5,974 bases of DNA from Nitrospirota bacterium. GTDB lineage: Bacteria > Nitrospirota > JACRHJ01. The translations under genes and the position numbers were made by a program. The stretch spans positions 1 to 5,974 of the forward strand of contig JAKAHE010000128.1 in assembly GCA_021815285.1 (NCBI GenBank), written 5' to 3'. Under the pieces are notes generated by a model. The model was given only the letters and a program-made list of their open reading frames with translations, ran no database searches and had not been told where the DNA came from. Position 1 is the first letter of the stretch. Each line of letters starts with the position of its first letter. Shown here in pieces: positions 1 to 5,671 of the stretch.

Positions 1-1025
1 ATCTCTGCTTCTCCAAGCCCGTGGACAGGACGCCCGTATGGCTCATGCGCCAGGCGGGGCGCTACATGGAGGAATACCGCGCCGTCCGCGCGAAGGTGGA
101 TTTCCTGACGCTGTGCAAGTCCCCGGAGCTCTGCACGGAGGTTACGCTCCAGCCGATAGACAAATTCGGCATCGATGCCGCGATACTGTTCTCCGACATC
201 TTGATCCCTGTCGAGGCGATGGGCGTCAAGCTCGACTTCAACCCCGCCCCGGTCTTTGAGAAACCAATCCGCACGCAGGCGGACGTTGACGCGCTCCGGG
301 TAATCGACCCTGAGGCCGACGTGCCCTTCGTGCCAGAGACCGTGAAGATGCTCCGGCGCGAACTGGAATCAAGGAACGTGCCGCTGATAGGCTTCGCGGG
401 CGCGCCCTTTACGCTGGCGAGCTACATGGTCGAGGGCGGCGGGAGCAGGAGCTTTCGGCACCTCAAGACCATGATGTGGCGTGAGCCGGGCGTGTTCCGT
501 TCCCTGATGGAGAAGCTCACCGAGACGGTAATAAAGTATCTGAACGCGCAGGTGGACGCGGGCGCGCAGGCGATACAGCTCTTCGACACCTGGGGCGGCG
601 TGCTTTCTCCGGCGGATTACCTGAACTTCGTCATGCCGTATACAAGGCTCGTAATCCAGGGCATCAAGAAATCTCCGGAAGGCAAAAAAGTCCCCGTAAT
701 AAATTTCGTCGGGAACAGCCAGGGTTTCATGCCGCTCGTCGCGCAGGCGGGCGGGGACGTCATAGGCATCGACTGGCGCATAGACATCGCCGCCGCACGA
801 AGCCAGGTCGGAGGCAAGGCCGTCCAGGGCAACATGGACCCGGTATTCCTGCTTGCGCCCATCCCGGAGATAGAGAAGCGCGTGAAGGAAATCCTGGCCG
901 GCGCGGGCGATACGGGGCACATATTCAACCTCGGCCACGGCATAATACCTGAAACGCCGCCCGACCACGTTAAGGCGCTTGTGGATTTTGTCCACGAGCA
1001 CGGCGAGAGCCACAGAGTAAAATGA
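1..1025 (+). CDS. hemE: Uroporphyrinogen decarboxylase, 5'-truncated by window edge
   Basis: This cytoplasmic enzyme decarboxylates the four acetate side chains of uroporphyrinogen III to give coproporphyrinogen III in heme synthesis. The reading frame is open to the left edge (first whole codon at base 3) and reads LCFSKP before VDRTPVWLMRQAGRYM, the family's N-terminal signature. The GTG at 21 is therefore an internal valine, not the start, and roughly 5-15 residues lie outside the window. Other family hallmarks are FSDIL, whose aspartate (codon 195-197) matches the substrate-binding Asp; GFAGAPFTLASYMVEGGGS; FDTWGG; and the C-terminal NLGHGI with the conserved histidine. About 340 residues are visible, close to the usual 340-360. 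The TGA stop at 1023-1025 overlaps the ATG of hemH, so the two are probably translationally coupled. The family call is very secure. What is unknown is the true start and promoter. Confidence 0.97.
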   Translation, partial: LCFSKPVDRTPVWLMRQAGRYMEEYRAVRAKVDFLTLCKSPELCTEVTLQPIDKFGIDAAILFSDILIPVEAMGVKLDFNPAPVFEKPIRTQADVDALRVIDPEADVPFVPETVKMLRRELESRNVPLIGFAGAPFTLASYMVEGGGSRSFRHLKTMMWREPGVFRSLMEKLTETVIKYLNAQVDAGAQAIQLFDTWGGVLSPADYLNFVMPYTRLVIQGIKKSPEGKKVPVINFVGNSQGFMPLVAQAGGDVIGIDWRIDIAAARSQVGGKAVQGNMDPVFLLAPIPEIEKRVKEILAGAGDTGHIFNLGHGIIPETPPDHVKALVDFVHEHGESHRVK

Positions 1026-2002
1026 ATAACAAAGCCGTCCTTCTTATGACCATGGGAGACCCCTCCGACGCGCGCGGGGTGTTCCCGTACCTGATGAAGC
1101 TCTTCATGGACCCGCTTATCCTCCCCGCGCCGGGGCCGGTGAGGCCGTTCCTCGCCCTTTATATCTCCACGATGAAAAAAGAGCCGGTGAAGGAGAAATA
1201 CCAGGCAATCGGCGGCGGCTCCCCGATGGACGCGATTACGGAGAGACAGGCCGCCCTGCTCCGGGAGGCGCTGAAGGAGAAGAATATCTCCGTATATCAC
1301 TCAAACAGGTATACGAGCCCGTCCGTGCAGGAAGCCTACAGGAGAATTAAAAGCGACGGCGTAAAAAAGCTCCTTGCCCTTCCGCTCTACCCGCACTTCT
1401 CGCCCGCTATTACAGGCTCAAGCTTCGGCCTCCTTAAGGCCCTCGCGGAAAAAGACGCCGACCCGCCGGAGGTAGTCTATTACGAAGGCTTCGGCGCGGA
1501 CGCCAGGTTTATAAAGCTCCTTGCGGAAAGGATGCGCGACGCGCTGGAAAGACTTCTTGAGACCATACCTGCTCCCGACGCAGGAGGGCCGGAGCGCCCC
1601 GTATCCGTGATATTCTCGGCGCACAGCCTGCCGGAAGAGCTGATAAGCAAAGGAGACCCATACCTCGACAACGTCATGCAGACAGCATCGATGCTACAGG
1701 AAGAGCTTGGCGAGATAAGCACGCACGTCGGTTTCCAGAGCAAGGGACGCGCGGGCATGGAATGGCTCAAGCCCGAGACGGACGAGGTAATAAAGACAGT
1801 TGCCGCTTCCGGTTCGCGCGGCGTGGCAGTAGTGCCGGTAAGCTTCGTCTCCGAGAACATCGAGACGCTCTACGACTGCGACATCCTCCAGAAATCCCTT
1901 GCCGCCTCGCTCGGCATGAAATACGAAAGGGCGAAGAGCCTGGACGACGCCCCCGCCTTCATAGATTTCCTCGCAGAACTCGCTCTGGGAAACCTTTTAT
2001 AA
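1022..2002 (+). CDS. hemH: Ferrochelatase
   Basis: Ferrochelatase inserts ferrous iron into a porphyrin, a terminal step of heme synthesis. The sequence does not say whether the substrate is protoporphyrin IX or coproporphyrin III. The 326 residues fit the usual 310-350. Family motifs run in order: VLLMTMGDPSD near the N-terminus, YQAIGGGSPMDAIT (residues 60-73), RYTSPSVQEA, PLYPHFSPAITGSS (121-134), SAHSLPEEL with the catalytic-site His201, VGFQSKGRAGMEWLKP (236-251), and SFVSENIETLYDCD with the conserved Glu281. No N-terminal signal or added membrane segment is seen. The ATG lies inside the hemE stop (ATGA), and only a weak AGAG precedes it, which fits coupled translation. The C-terminus looks complete. 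No oxidase gene (hemG or hemY), a common next gene in such operons, follows. Instead the downstream DNA is a recombinase remnant. Confidence 0.97.
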   Translation: MNNKAVLLMTMGDPSDARGVFPYLMKLFMDPLILPAPGPVRPFLALYISTMKKEPVKEKYQAIGGGSPMDAITERQAALLREALKEKNISVYHSNRYTSPSVQEAYRRIKSDGVKKLLALPLYPHFSPAITGSSFGLLKALAEKDADPPEVVYYEGFGADARFIKLLAERMRDALERLLETIPAPDAGGPERPVSVIFSAHSLPEELISKGDPYLDNVMQTASMLQEELGEISTHVGFQSKGRAGMEWLKPETDEVIKTVAASGSRGVAVVPVSFVSENIETLYDCDILQKSLAASLGMKYERAKSLDDAPAFIDFLAELALGNLL

Positions 2003-2023
2003 CGCCACCAGCCGTATCGCCAT
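1999..2023 (+). repeat. Imperfect 25-bp direct repeat, copy 1
   Basis: This copy starts at the hemH stop codon and runs into the recombinase remnant. It matches bases 2489-2513 at 21 of 25 positions, with no gaps, 490 bases apart. Mismatches are at the sixth, ninth, sixteenth and seventeenth bases. In one shared frame the two copies would read N-A-T-S-R-I-A and N-P-A-S-R-V-A. It could be a decayed attachment-type duplication or a fragment of a dispersed repeat. The origin is inference; the similarity is directly visible. Confidence 0.45.
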
Positions 2024-2177
2024 TCTGTGTGCTATCGGGGTTGACCCCAACAGGCTGGCCTTCAGGATGGGGCACGGCTCCAAGCAGATGGTCTTCGAGG
2101 TCTACGGCAGCTATATCCCCGGTGTCGAGAACGACAAAGAGAAAATACGGAGGTACTTCGGTGAGGACTTTGCTTAG
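2022..2177 (+). pseudogene. C-terminal remnant of a phage-type tyrosine recombinase (integrase)
   Basis: In the frame ending at TAG 2175-2177 the DNA encodes about 50 residues ending in a typical integrase tail: GVDPNRLAFRMGHGSKQ, then MVFEVYGSYIPGV, then ENDKEKIRRYFGEDFA. The MGH histidine (codon 2073-2075) and the VYG tyrosine (2103-2105) match the conserved box-II His and the nucleophilic Tyr of tyrosine recombinases. The xxYFGxDF ending is common in phage and island integrases. The arm-binding domain, the first catalytic Arg and a clear HxxR motif are absent, and upstream in this frame there is only hemH sequence. No ATG with a ribosome site precedes it. It is therefore a dead fragment left by deletion. 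It points at the 3' end of the tRNA-Ala gene about 100 bases away, the usual layout of an island integrated at a tRNA. Recognition is from motif memory, not a search. Confidence 0.8.
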
Positions 2178-2181
2178 CGGC

Positions 2182-2241
2182 AAAAACAAGAAAGGCGGCC
2201 TCCCCAAGCGGACTTTTGGGAAAGTCTTGGGAAAGTCGCCT
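2182..2241 (-). terminator. Probable Rho-independent terminator of the tRNA-Ala gene
   Basis: A three-part hairpin is visible. AGGCG (2193-2197) pairs with CGCCT (2237-2241). CCCAAG (2203-2208) pairs with CTTGGG (2226-2231). ACTTT (2212-2216) pairs with AAAGT (2221-2225) around a TGGG loop. A 5-by-5 internal loop separates the outer two stems. Read on the - strand, the hairpin is followed by TTCTTGTTTTT (2192-2182), the U-rich tail expected of a terminator. It begins about 40 bases past the tRNA 3' end. On the + strand no T-tract follows, so it is a poor terminator for hemH, although the stem may still protect that transcript's end. Confidence 0.6.
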
Positions 2242-2280
2242 ATCTCGGAAAATTAACTGCTTGATTTAGCAGCGAAATTT

Positions 2281-2356
2281 TGGTGGAGCTGAGGGGGATC
2301 GAACCCCTGACCTCTTGACTGCCAGTCAAGCGCGCTCCCAGCTGCGCCACAGCCCC
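2281..2356 (-). tRNA. tRNA-Ala (anticodon GGC)
   Basis: The reverse complement folds into a standard 76-base cloverleaf. The acceptor GGGGCTG pairs with CAGCTCC (one G-U pair). The D arm contains GCGCAGCTGGGAGCGC, and the anticodon stem CTTGA/TCAAG holds the loop CTGGCAG, giving anticodon GGC, which reads GCC alanine codons. The T arm CAGGGGTTCGATCCCCCTC carries the invariant TTCGA, and the 3' ACCA is encoded. GCC is a very frequent alanine codon in the neighbouring genes, so this is likely a major tRNA. All arms are intact, so any past integration at its 3' end left it functional. Confidence 0.96.
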
Positions 2357-2376
2357 ACTTGGAATTTAGAATCGAA

Positions 2377-2406
2377 ATATTAACACCCTAAGACCTTCAT
2401 TGTCAA
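2377..2406 (-). promoter_or_regulatory. Sigma-70-type promoter of tRNA-Ala
   Basis: On the - strand TTGACA (2406-2401) is followed by an 18-base spacer and TAATAT (2382-2377). The -35 matches the consensus perfectly and the -10 at four of six positions. Transcription would begin near 2370, giving a leader of about 14 bases before the tRNA 5' end at 2356, a typical tRNA arrangement. Confidence 0.7.
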
Positions 2407-2488
2407 GGCAAAACACGAAAGACGGCGCAAAGAGTTTAGGGTTTTGCTGCATCACTTATTTAGTTGCCGGAAACTCCAGACTCCAGTC

Positions 2489-2513
2489 ATAACCCCGCCA
2501 GCCGCGTCGCCAT
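2489..2513 (+). repeat. Imperfect 25-bp direct repeat, copy 2
   Basis: This is the partner of the repeat at 1999-2023 (21 of 25 identical, same orientation). Together the two copies bracket the recombinase remnant, the hairpin, the tRNA gene and its promoter. The repeat does not resemble the tRNA 3' end, so it is not a classic attachment-site duplication of the tRNA. Confidence 0.45.
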
Positions 2514-2742
2514 GTCTGAGCAGATACGAAGAATCCGCTTTTACCCGGATTGTGGCCGCCCGATTGGTGAAGTTCGTTTTCAGGAGATTCTACTATCATT
2601 AGCTATAACTCATTGACTATCCAGTATTATTTTAGAAAAACACGGAATTTCCAGCCGGTATCGGAAAAGGGCGGAAAATGCCCGGGAACAGGCCGTTTTG
2701 TGCCAAAAACGGGGCGCGGGGAATGGCGTTTTTTTAATATTC

Positions 2743-2772
2743 TTGACAACCCTATACGGATTCCAGTAGGCT
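2743..2772 (+). promoter_or_regulatory. Candidate promoter of the crcB operon
   Basis: A perfect TTGACA (2743-2748) just after an AT-rich stretch is followed, after 18 bases, by a weak -10 TAGGCT (2767-2772; three of six consensus positions). Transcription near 2779 would leave a leader of about 40 bases before the crcB ATG, too short for a fluoride riboswitch. The weak -10 suggests either low activity or help from an activator. Confidence 0.35.
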
Positions 2773-2817
2773 TACATGACGGGTGATTCCTGAAATTTTA
2801 TCTCCGGAGCGGGATGT

Positions 2818-3195
2818 ATGTGGCAGAGGATATTTCTGATTGCGATTGCCGGAGTCGCCGGGACACTGGCGCGCTACTGGTTTTCCGGTTTTATTTACCA
2901 GATACTGGGCACGAGGTTCGCTTACGGCACACTGGCCGTGAACGTGCTCGGCTGCCTTCTGTTCGGCCTTGTCTGGGCGCTGGCCGAGGACAGGATGGCG
3001 ATTTCCGCGCTTGCCAGAACCGTCATTCTCGTAGGTTTCATGGGCGCCTTCACAACCTTTTCCACCTTCGCCTTCGAGACCATGAACTATGCCCGTGACA
3101 GCCAGTTCGCTCTTGCCTTCCTGAACATTACCGCGAACTGCATCCTGGGTTTCGGGGCGATATTGGCGGGCATGTGGATTGCCAGGATTCTATAG
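2818..3195 (+). CDS. crcB: Fluoride ion channel/exporter CrcB (Fluc)
   Basis: CrcB proteins are small inner-membrane channels that assemble as antiparallel dimers and let toxic fluoride leave the cytoplasm. The 125-residue length and four hydrophobic segments (about 4-30, 35-56, 65-88 and 97-122) match the family. Signatures are GVAGTLARYW near the start, GTLAVNVLGC with the pore Asn42, and MGAFTTFSTFAFE (75-87), whose Phe81 and Phe84 correspond to the phenylalanines that line the fluoride path and whose TTFST stretch surrounds the central sodium site. GGAG at 2806-2809 sits eight bases before the ATG at 2818. An earlier ATG at 2814 is out of frame. It heads a three-gene operon with a DUF190 gene 10 bases downstream. 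A single full-length copy is consistent with a homodimer. Confidence 0.95.
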   Translation: MWQRIFLIAIAGVAGTLARYWFSGFIYQILGTRFAYGTLAVNVLGCLLFGLVWALAEDRMAISALARTVILVGFMGAFTTFSTFAFETMNYARDSQFALAFLNITANCILGFGAILAGMWIARIL

Positions 3196-3205
3196 GGGGA
3201 AATAG

Positions 3206-3547
3206 ATGAAAATCCCGGAAGAAGCTGAGCTTTTAAGGATATTTATAGGCGAGTCCGACAGGTATGATGGCAGGCCTCTCTACGAGGCGATAGTCGAGGA
3301 GGCCCGCCGCCAGTGCCTTGGCGGCGCGACGGTTTTCCGGGGGCTCCTGGGCTACGGCGCGCACAGCCGGATGCACACGGCGAAACTGCTGAGGCTCTCC
3401 GAAGACCTGCCGATAATAATAGAAATAGTGGACTCTACGGAGAAAATCCAGGGCTTCCTGCCGGACCTCGACCGCATGATGGAGGAAGGTCTCGTAACCG
3501 TCGAGCGGGCCAAGGTATTAGTATACAGGCATTCCAAGGAAAAATAA
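3206..3547 (+). CDS. DUF190 family protein (PII-like fold), CrcB-associated
   Basis: This 113-residue soluble protein belongs to the DUF190 family, whose members are about 100-120 residues and, as I recall, have a ferredoxin-like fold related to PII signalling proteins. Typical motifs are LRIFIGESDRYDGRPLYEAI (10-29), GATVFRGLLGYGAHSRMHT (40-58), LSEDLPIIIEIVD (64-76) and GLVTVERAKVLVYR (95-108). There are no membrane segments and no signal peptide. AGGGGGAA (3194-3201) partly overlaps the crcB stop and provides the ribosome site. DUF190 genes are commonly found beside crcB, so a role in sensing or modulating fluoride efflux is a reasonable inference. No biochemical activity can be read from the sequence. 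The family call is firm; the function is unknown. Confidence 0.92.
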   Translation: MKIPEEAELLRIFIGESDRYDGRPLYEAIVEEARRQCLGGATVFRGLLGYGAHSRMHTAKLLRLSEDLPIIIEIVDSTEKIQGFLPDLDRMMEEGLVTVERAKVLVYRHSKEK

Positions 3548-3559
3548 CCGGGGGTTAAA

Positions 3560-4411
3560 ATGCTCCTTAAAATACTGATACTTGCGGCTGTGCAGGGGGC
3601 CGCGGAGCTCCTGCCTGTTTCAAGCTCCGCGCATGTCATAATTGCCGAGAAACTGATGGGCATCAACCCCACCAGCCCGTCCATGACGCTCCTGCTCGTG
3701 ATGCTCCATACGGGCACCATGTTCGCGGTGATTATTTATTTCTGGAAGTCATGGAAGAGGAACTTTTTTTCGTCGCGGGAGAGATTTAAAGAGGCGGCGA
3801 AATATATAATAACAGCCACTTTTTTCACCGGCGTGGTGGGCCTGGCGCTGAAATATTTCATCGAAAAATACATGCTCCGGGGCATCCCGCACGCGCAGAT
3901 TGAGCTTATTTTCGGCAACATGACGCTTATTTCCGTATCCCTGGCCGCCGTGGGGGTTATGATAATCATCGCCGGGCTGGCGAAGAAAAAATCCTGGAAA
4001 ATAAAAAAACTGGGGATGCCCGAGTCCTCGGTTATAGGCGCCGTGCAGGGCCTCTGCCTTCCGTTCCGCGGGTTTTCCCGTTCAGGCGCGACGATATCCG
4101 CCGGGCTTCTCCTGAATATGGCGAAGGATAAATCCGAGGAGTTCAGCTTCGCCCTCGCTGTCGTCCTTACGCCGCCGGTAATCGCAAGGGAGGTCTGGAG
4201 GATGGTCAAAGCAAGGGAAATGGCGTCCCGGGCCATAGACTTCACGATTTTCTATCCGAGCCTGGCAGGGATGGTTTTCAGCTTTATTTCCGGCCTGCTC
4301 GCGCTCGTCTGGCTTTCCAACTGGCTTGAGAAGGGCAAATGGCAGATATTCGGGTTCTACTGCATATTCGCCTCGGCGGTCGTATTCGCTCTCCACAGAA
4401 TGGGATACTAA
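3560..4411 (+). CDS. uppP: Undecaprenyl-diphosphatase UppP/BacA family, divergent subgroup
   Basis: UppP is an inner-membrane phosphatase that converts undecaprenyl diphosphate to the monophosphate used as lipid carrier for peptidoglycan and other envelope polymers. Overexpression gives bacitracin resistance. The 283 residues and several hydrophobic segments fit the family (about 265-290). Motif 1 reads VQGAAELLPVSSSAHVI (11-27), retaining Glu16, the serines and His25. Motif 2 reads GFSRSGATI (171-179) with the essential Arg174. Two deviations stand out: the glycine before the motif-1 histidine is Ala24, and the Pro usually preceding the GxSRSG glycine is Arg170, within LPFRGFSRSG. The catalytic residues are present, so activity is likely but substrate or membrane-side preference may differ. 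GGGGG at 3550-3554 is the ribosome site, and the gene is 12 bases after the DUF190 gene, so it is probably co-transcribed with crcB. Confidence 0.9.
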   Translation: MLLKILILAAVQGAAELLPVSSSAHVIIAEKLMGINPTSPSMTLLLVMLHTGTMFAVIIYFWKSWKRNFFSSRERFKEAAKYIITATFFTGVVGLALKYFIEKYMLRGIPHAQIELIFGNMTLISVSLAAVGVMIIIAGLAKKKSWKIKKLGMPESSVIGAVQGLCLPFRGFSRSGATISAGLLLNMAKDKSEEFSFALAVVLTPPVIAREVWRMVKAREMASRAIDFTIFYPSLAGMVFSFISGLLALVWLSNWLEKGKWQIFGFYCIFASAVVFALHRMGY

Positions 4412-4431
4412 GGCGATTTACGCGCCGGGGG

Positions 4432-4575
4432 CTAAATATCGCTGCTTTCGGCGGCCTCGGCAAAAGGCGGCCTCTCCTCCTGTATTACCTCGCGTCTCCT
4501 GAAAACCAGATATACAGCCACCCCCGCCGCCATGCCGGCCGCCAGCCCCAGGCCAAGCTTCAGGTATCGTTTCAT
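4432..4575 (-). CDS. Small single-pass membrane protein, 47 residues, unknown function
   Basis: This short frame is easily missed. It begins MKRYLKLGLGLAAGMAAGVA, continues VYLVFRRREV and ends with an acidic tail, FAEAAESSDI, before TAG. Residues 7-25 form one hydrophobic, Gly/Ala-rich membrane segment with basic residues on both sides. A strong ribosome site, GGAGG (complement of 4582-4586), lies six bases before the ATG. Codon use is GC-rich at third positions, like the neighbours. The start is 32 bases after the galT stop on the same strand, so it is probably the last gene of a galT operon. It ends 20 bases from the converging uppP stop. I recognise no family. The general form resembles small membrane-anchored proteins with a cytoplasmic tail. 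It could be spurious, but the ribosome site, spacing and membrane segment together argue for a real gene. Confidence 0.65.
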   Translation of the reverse strand: MKRYLKLGLGLAAGMAAGVAVYLVFRRREVIQEERPPFAEAAESSDI

Positions 4576-4607
4576 TGCGCGCCTCCGGAGATTTTAATTC
4601 AAGTATA

Positions 4608-5603
4608 TCATACGATGCGGAAGTCCTTCATAAAGGCCGCAGTCTCCTCCGGTATCGTCACGTTTATGAACATCCCGGAGCCGAGCTCGAATCCTGCGAC
4701 CTGCGTGAGCCTCGGTATTATCTGAAGGTGCCAGAGGTAATAGGACTTGTGCTCGTCGTCCGTCGGGGCCGTGTTTATGACGAAATTGTAATCCGGGTTG
4801 TCGAGGCTTGAATACATCTTCATCAGGACTTCCTTCAGGACGCGCGCGAGGTCAGAGATTTCATCCTCGGTTATGTGTCCGAAGGACGGCTTGTGCTCCT
4901 TGGGCATGATCCACGTCTCGAAGGGATAGTGCGAGGCGAAGGGATGTATTACCGTAAAGTGCTTTGTCGAAGCGACGATTCTCTTTCCCTCCTCGAGCTC
5001 CGCCTGCTGGATGTCGAAGTGAAGCGAGCGCCCGGTATTGTCGTAATACTGCGTCGCAACCTCGTATTTCCTCCTGATGTACGGCGGGACGATGGGCGAG
5101 GCGACTATCTGCGTGTGCGGGTGCTCAAGAGACGTGCCAGCCTCCATACCGTGGTTTTTGAAGATTATTATTACCTTTGCCTTCGGGTCCTTCCTGAACG
5201 CCGCATACCTGTCCCTGTACATCCTTATAAGGTTCTCGACGTGGCCGTCCTCCATGAACGGGATTATCTCGTTATGAAGCGGCGTCTCGATGATTATCTC
5301 GTGCCTGCCGTAGCCGTGCGTTTTCCGGAAGAACTTCCATTCGCTTCTTGCCATGTTCCCTTCCGGCGTGAGGGCCGGGAACTTGTTCGGAACCGCGCGT
5401 ATCTTCCATGCGCCGTCCTCGCTGAAGACGGCTGTTGTCTCAGGGGTCAGGTTTTCGTTCCCGACACAGAACGGACACTTCGGGTCGTGCGCTGGAATCT
5501 CGACCTGCGCGGTTTTGCGCCTGAAGTCGTCCGGGCGTTTTGCGCGCTCCTTTGCTATGATTATCCAGTCGTAGGTAGTCGCGTCCTGCCTGAGTTCCGA
5601 CAT
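4608..5603 (-). CDS. galT: Galactose-1-phosphate uridylyltransferase
   Basis: GalT exchanges UMP between UDP-glucose and galactose 1-phosphate (Leloir pathway) through a uridylyl-histidine intermediate, and belongs to the HIT superfamily. The 331 residues are close to the usual 330-350. Visible hallmarks are the zinc-binding CPFCVGNE (Cys43, Cys46), VPNKFPAL (71-78), GRHEIIIETPLHNE with His110 as a likely zinc ligand, EHPHTQIVASP (160-170) with His161 as zinc ligand and His163 as nucleophile, FETWIMPKEH (228-237), and the C-terminal LWHLQIIPRL (290-299), AGFELGSG and FINVTIPEETA. The active site looks complete. The ATG at 5603 is preceded by a G-rich stretch that can act as ribosome site. The gene lies 68 bases after cheB and 32 before the small membrane protein, all on the - strand. 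No galK or galE is in view. Related uridylyl- or adenylyltransferases use other sugar phosphates, so substrate is by family only. Confidence 0.92.
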   Translation of the reverse strand: MSELRQDATTYDWIIIAKERAKRPDDFRRKTAQVEIPAHDPKCPFCVGNENLTPETTAVFSEDGAWKIRAVPNKFPALTPEGNMARSEWKFFRKTHGYGRHEIIIETPLHNEIIPFMEDGHVENLIRMYRDRYAAFRKDPKAKVIIIFKNHGMEAGTSLEHPHTQIVASPIVPPYIRRKYEVATQYYDNTGRSLHFDIQQAELEEGKRIVASTKHFTVIHPFASHYPFETWIMPKEHKPSFGHITEDEISDLARVLKEVLMKMYSSLDNPDYNFVINTAPTDDEHKSYYLWHLQIIPRLTQVAGFELGSGMFINVTIPEETAAFMKDFRIV

Positions 5604-5643
5604 CCGCCGCCCCCCCGGTATTGGTTTACAGGCCTCTTAAAAA

Positions 5644-5670
5644 TCTATACTACTCTCCGCAATCTGTAAA
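5644..5670 (-). promoter_or_regulatory. Weak candidate promoter of galT
   Basis: Between the cheB stop and the galT start, the - strand carries TTTACA (5670-5665) and TATAGA (5649-5644). Each resembles the consensus, but they are only 15 bases apart, short of the usual 16-18. It may allow galT expression independent of cheB, or be chance. Confidence 0.25.
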
Positions 5671-5671
5671 A

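Larger units (their letters stand above)
2357..2817. other. Gene-poor intergenic region with repeats and short hairpins
   Basis: I see no convincing gene in these 461 bases. The left end holds the tRNA promoter. A tandem pair of ACTCCAG lies at 2473-2486, directly before the second copy of the 25-bp repeat. A small hairpin, CCGTTTT (2693-2699) with AAAACGG (2706-2712), is followed by a run of seven T at 2729-2735. A candidate promoter for crcB closes the region. Two tiny open frames (2512-2616 on +, 2456-2599 on -) lack ribosome sites. Base composition is more AT-rich from about 2580 to 2650 than in the flanking genes. The stretch is plausibly decayed DNA left by the same event that left the integrase remnant. 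Confidence 0.6.

Noticed and set aside
21..23. GTG as the start codon of hemE
   Set aside because: The frame stays open to the window edge, and the residues before the GTG (LCFSKP) fit the conserved HemE N-terminus, so the gene starts upstream of the window.
2456..2599. 47-codon open frame on the - strand between tRNA-Ala and crcB
   Set aside because: It has no ribosome site, overlaps the 25-bp repeat, and its residues (many W, R and G) match no family I know. The match between the repeats is better explained as a DNA repeat.
2512..2616. 34-residue + strand frame containing FYPDCGRPIG, resembling half a zinc ribbon
   Set aside because: It has one Cys in the motif instead of a CxxC pair, no ribosome site, and is too short for support.
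2693..2735. Hairpin CCGTTTT/AAAACGG followed by a T-run, as a terminator or attenuator
   Set aside because: The T-run starts 17 bases past the stem, and the whole structure lies upstream of the likely crcB promoter, so it is not in that leader. No gene ends just before it.
2600..2817. Fluoride riboswitch before crcB
   Set aside because: The conserved elements could not be found by eye, and the apparent leader is too short.
2191..4475. Identical 12-mer AAAGGCGGCCTC at 2191-2202 and 4464-4475
   Set aside because: It is GC-rich, falls once in a terminator stem and once inside a coding frame, and shows no extension of similarity. Chance is sufficient.
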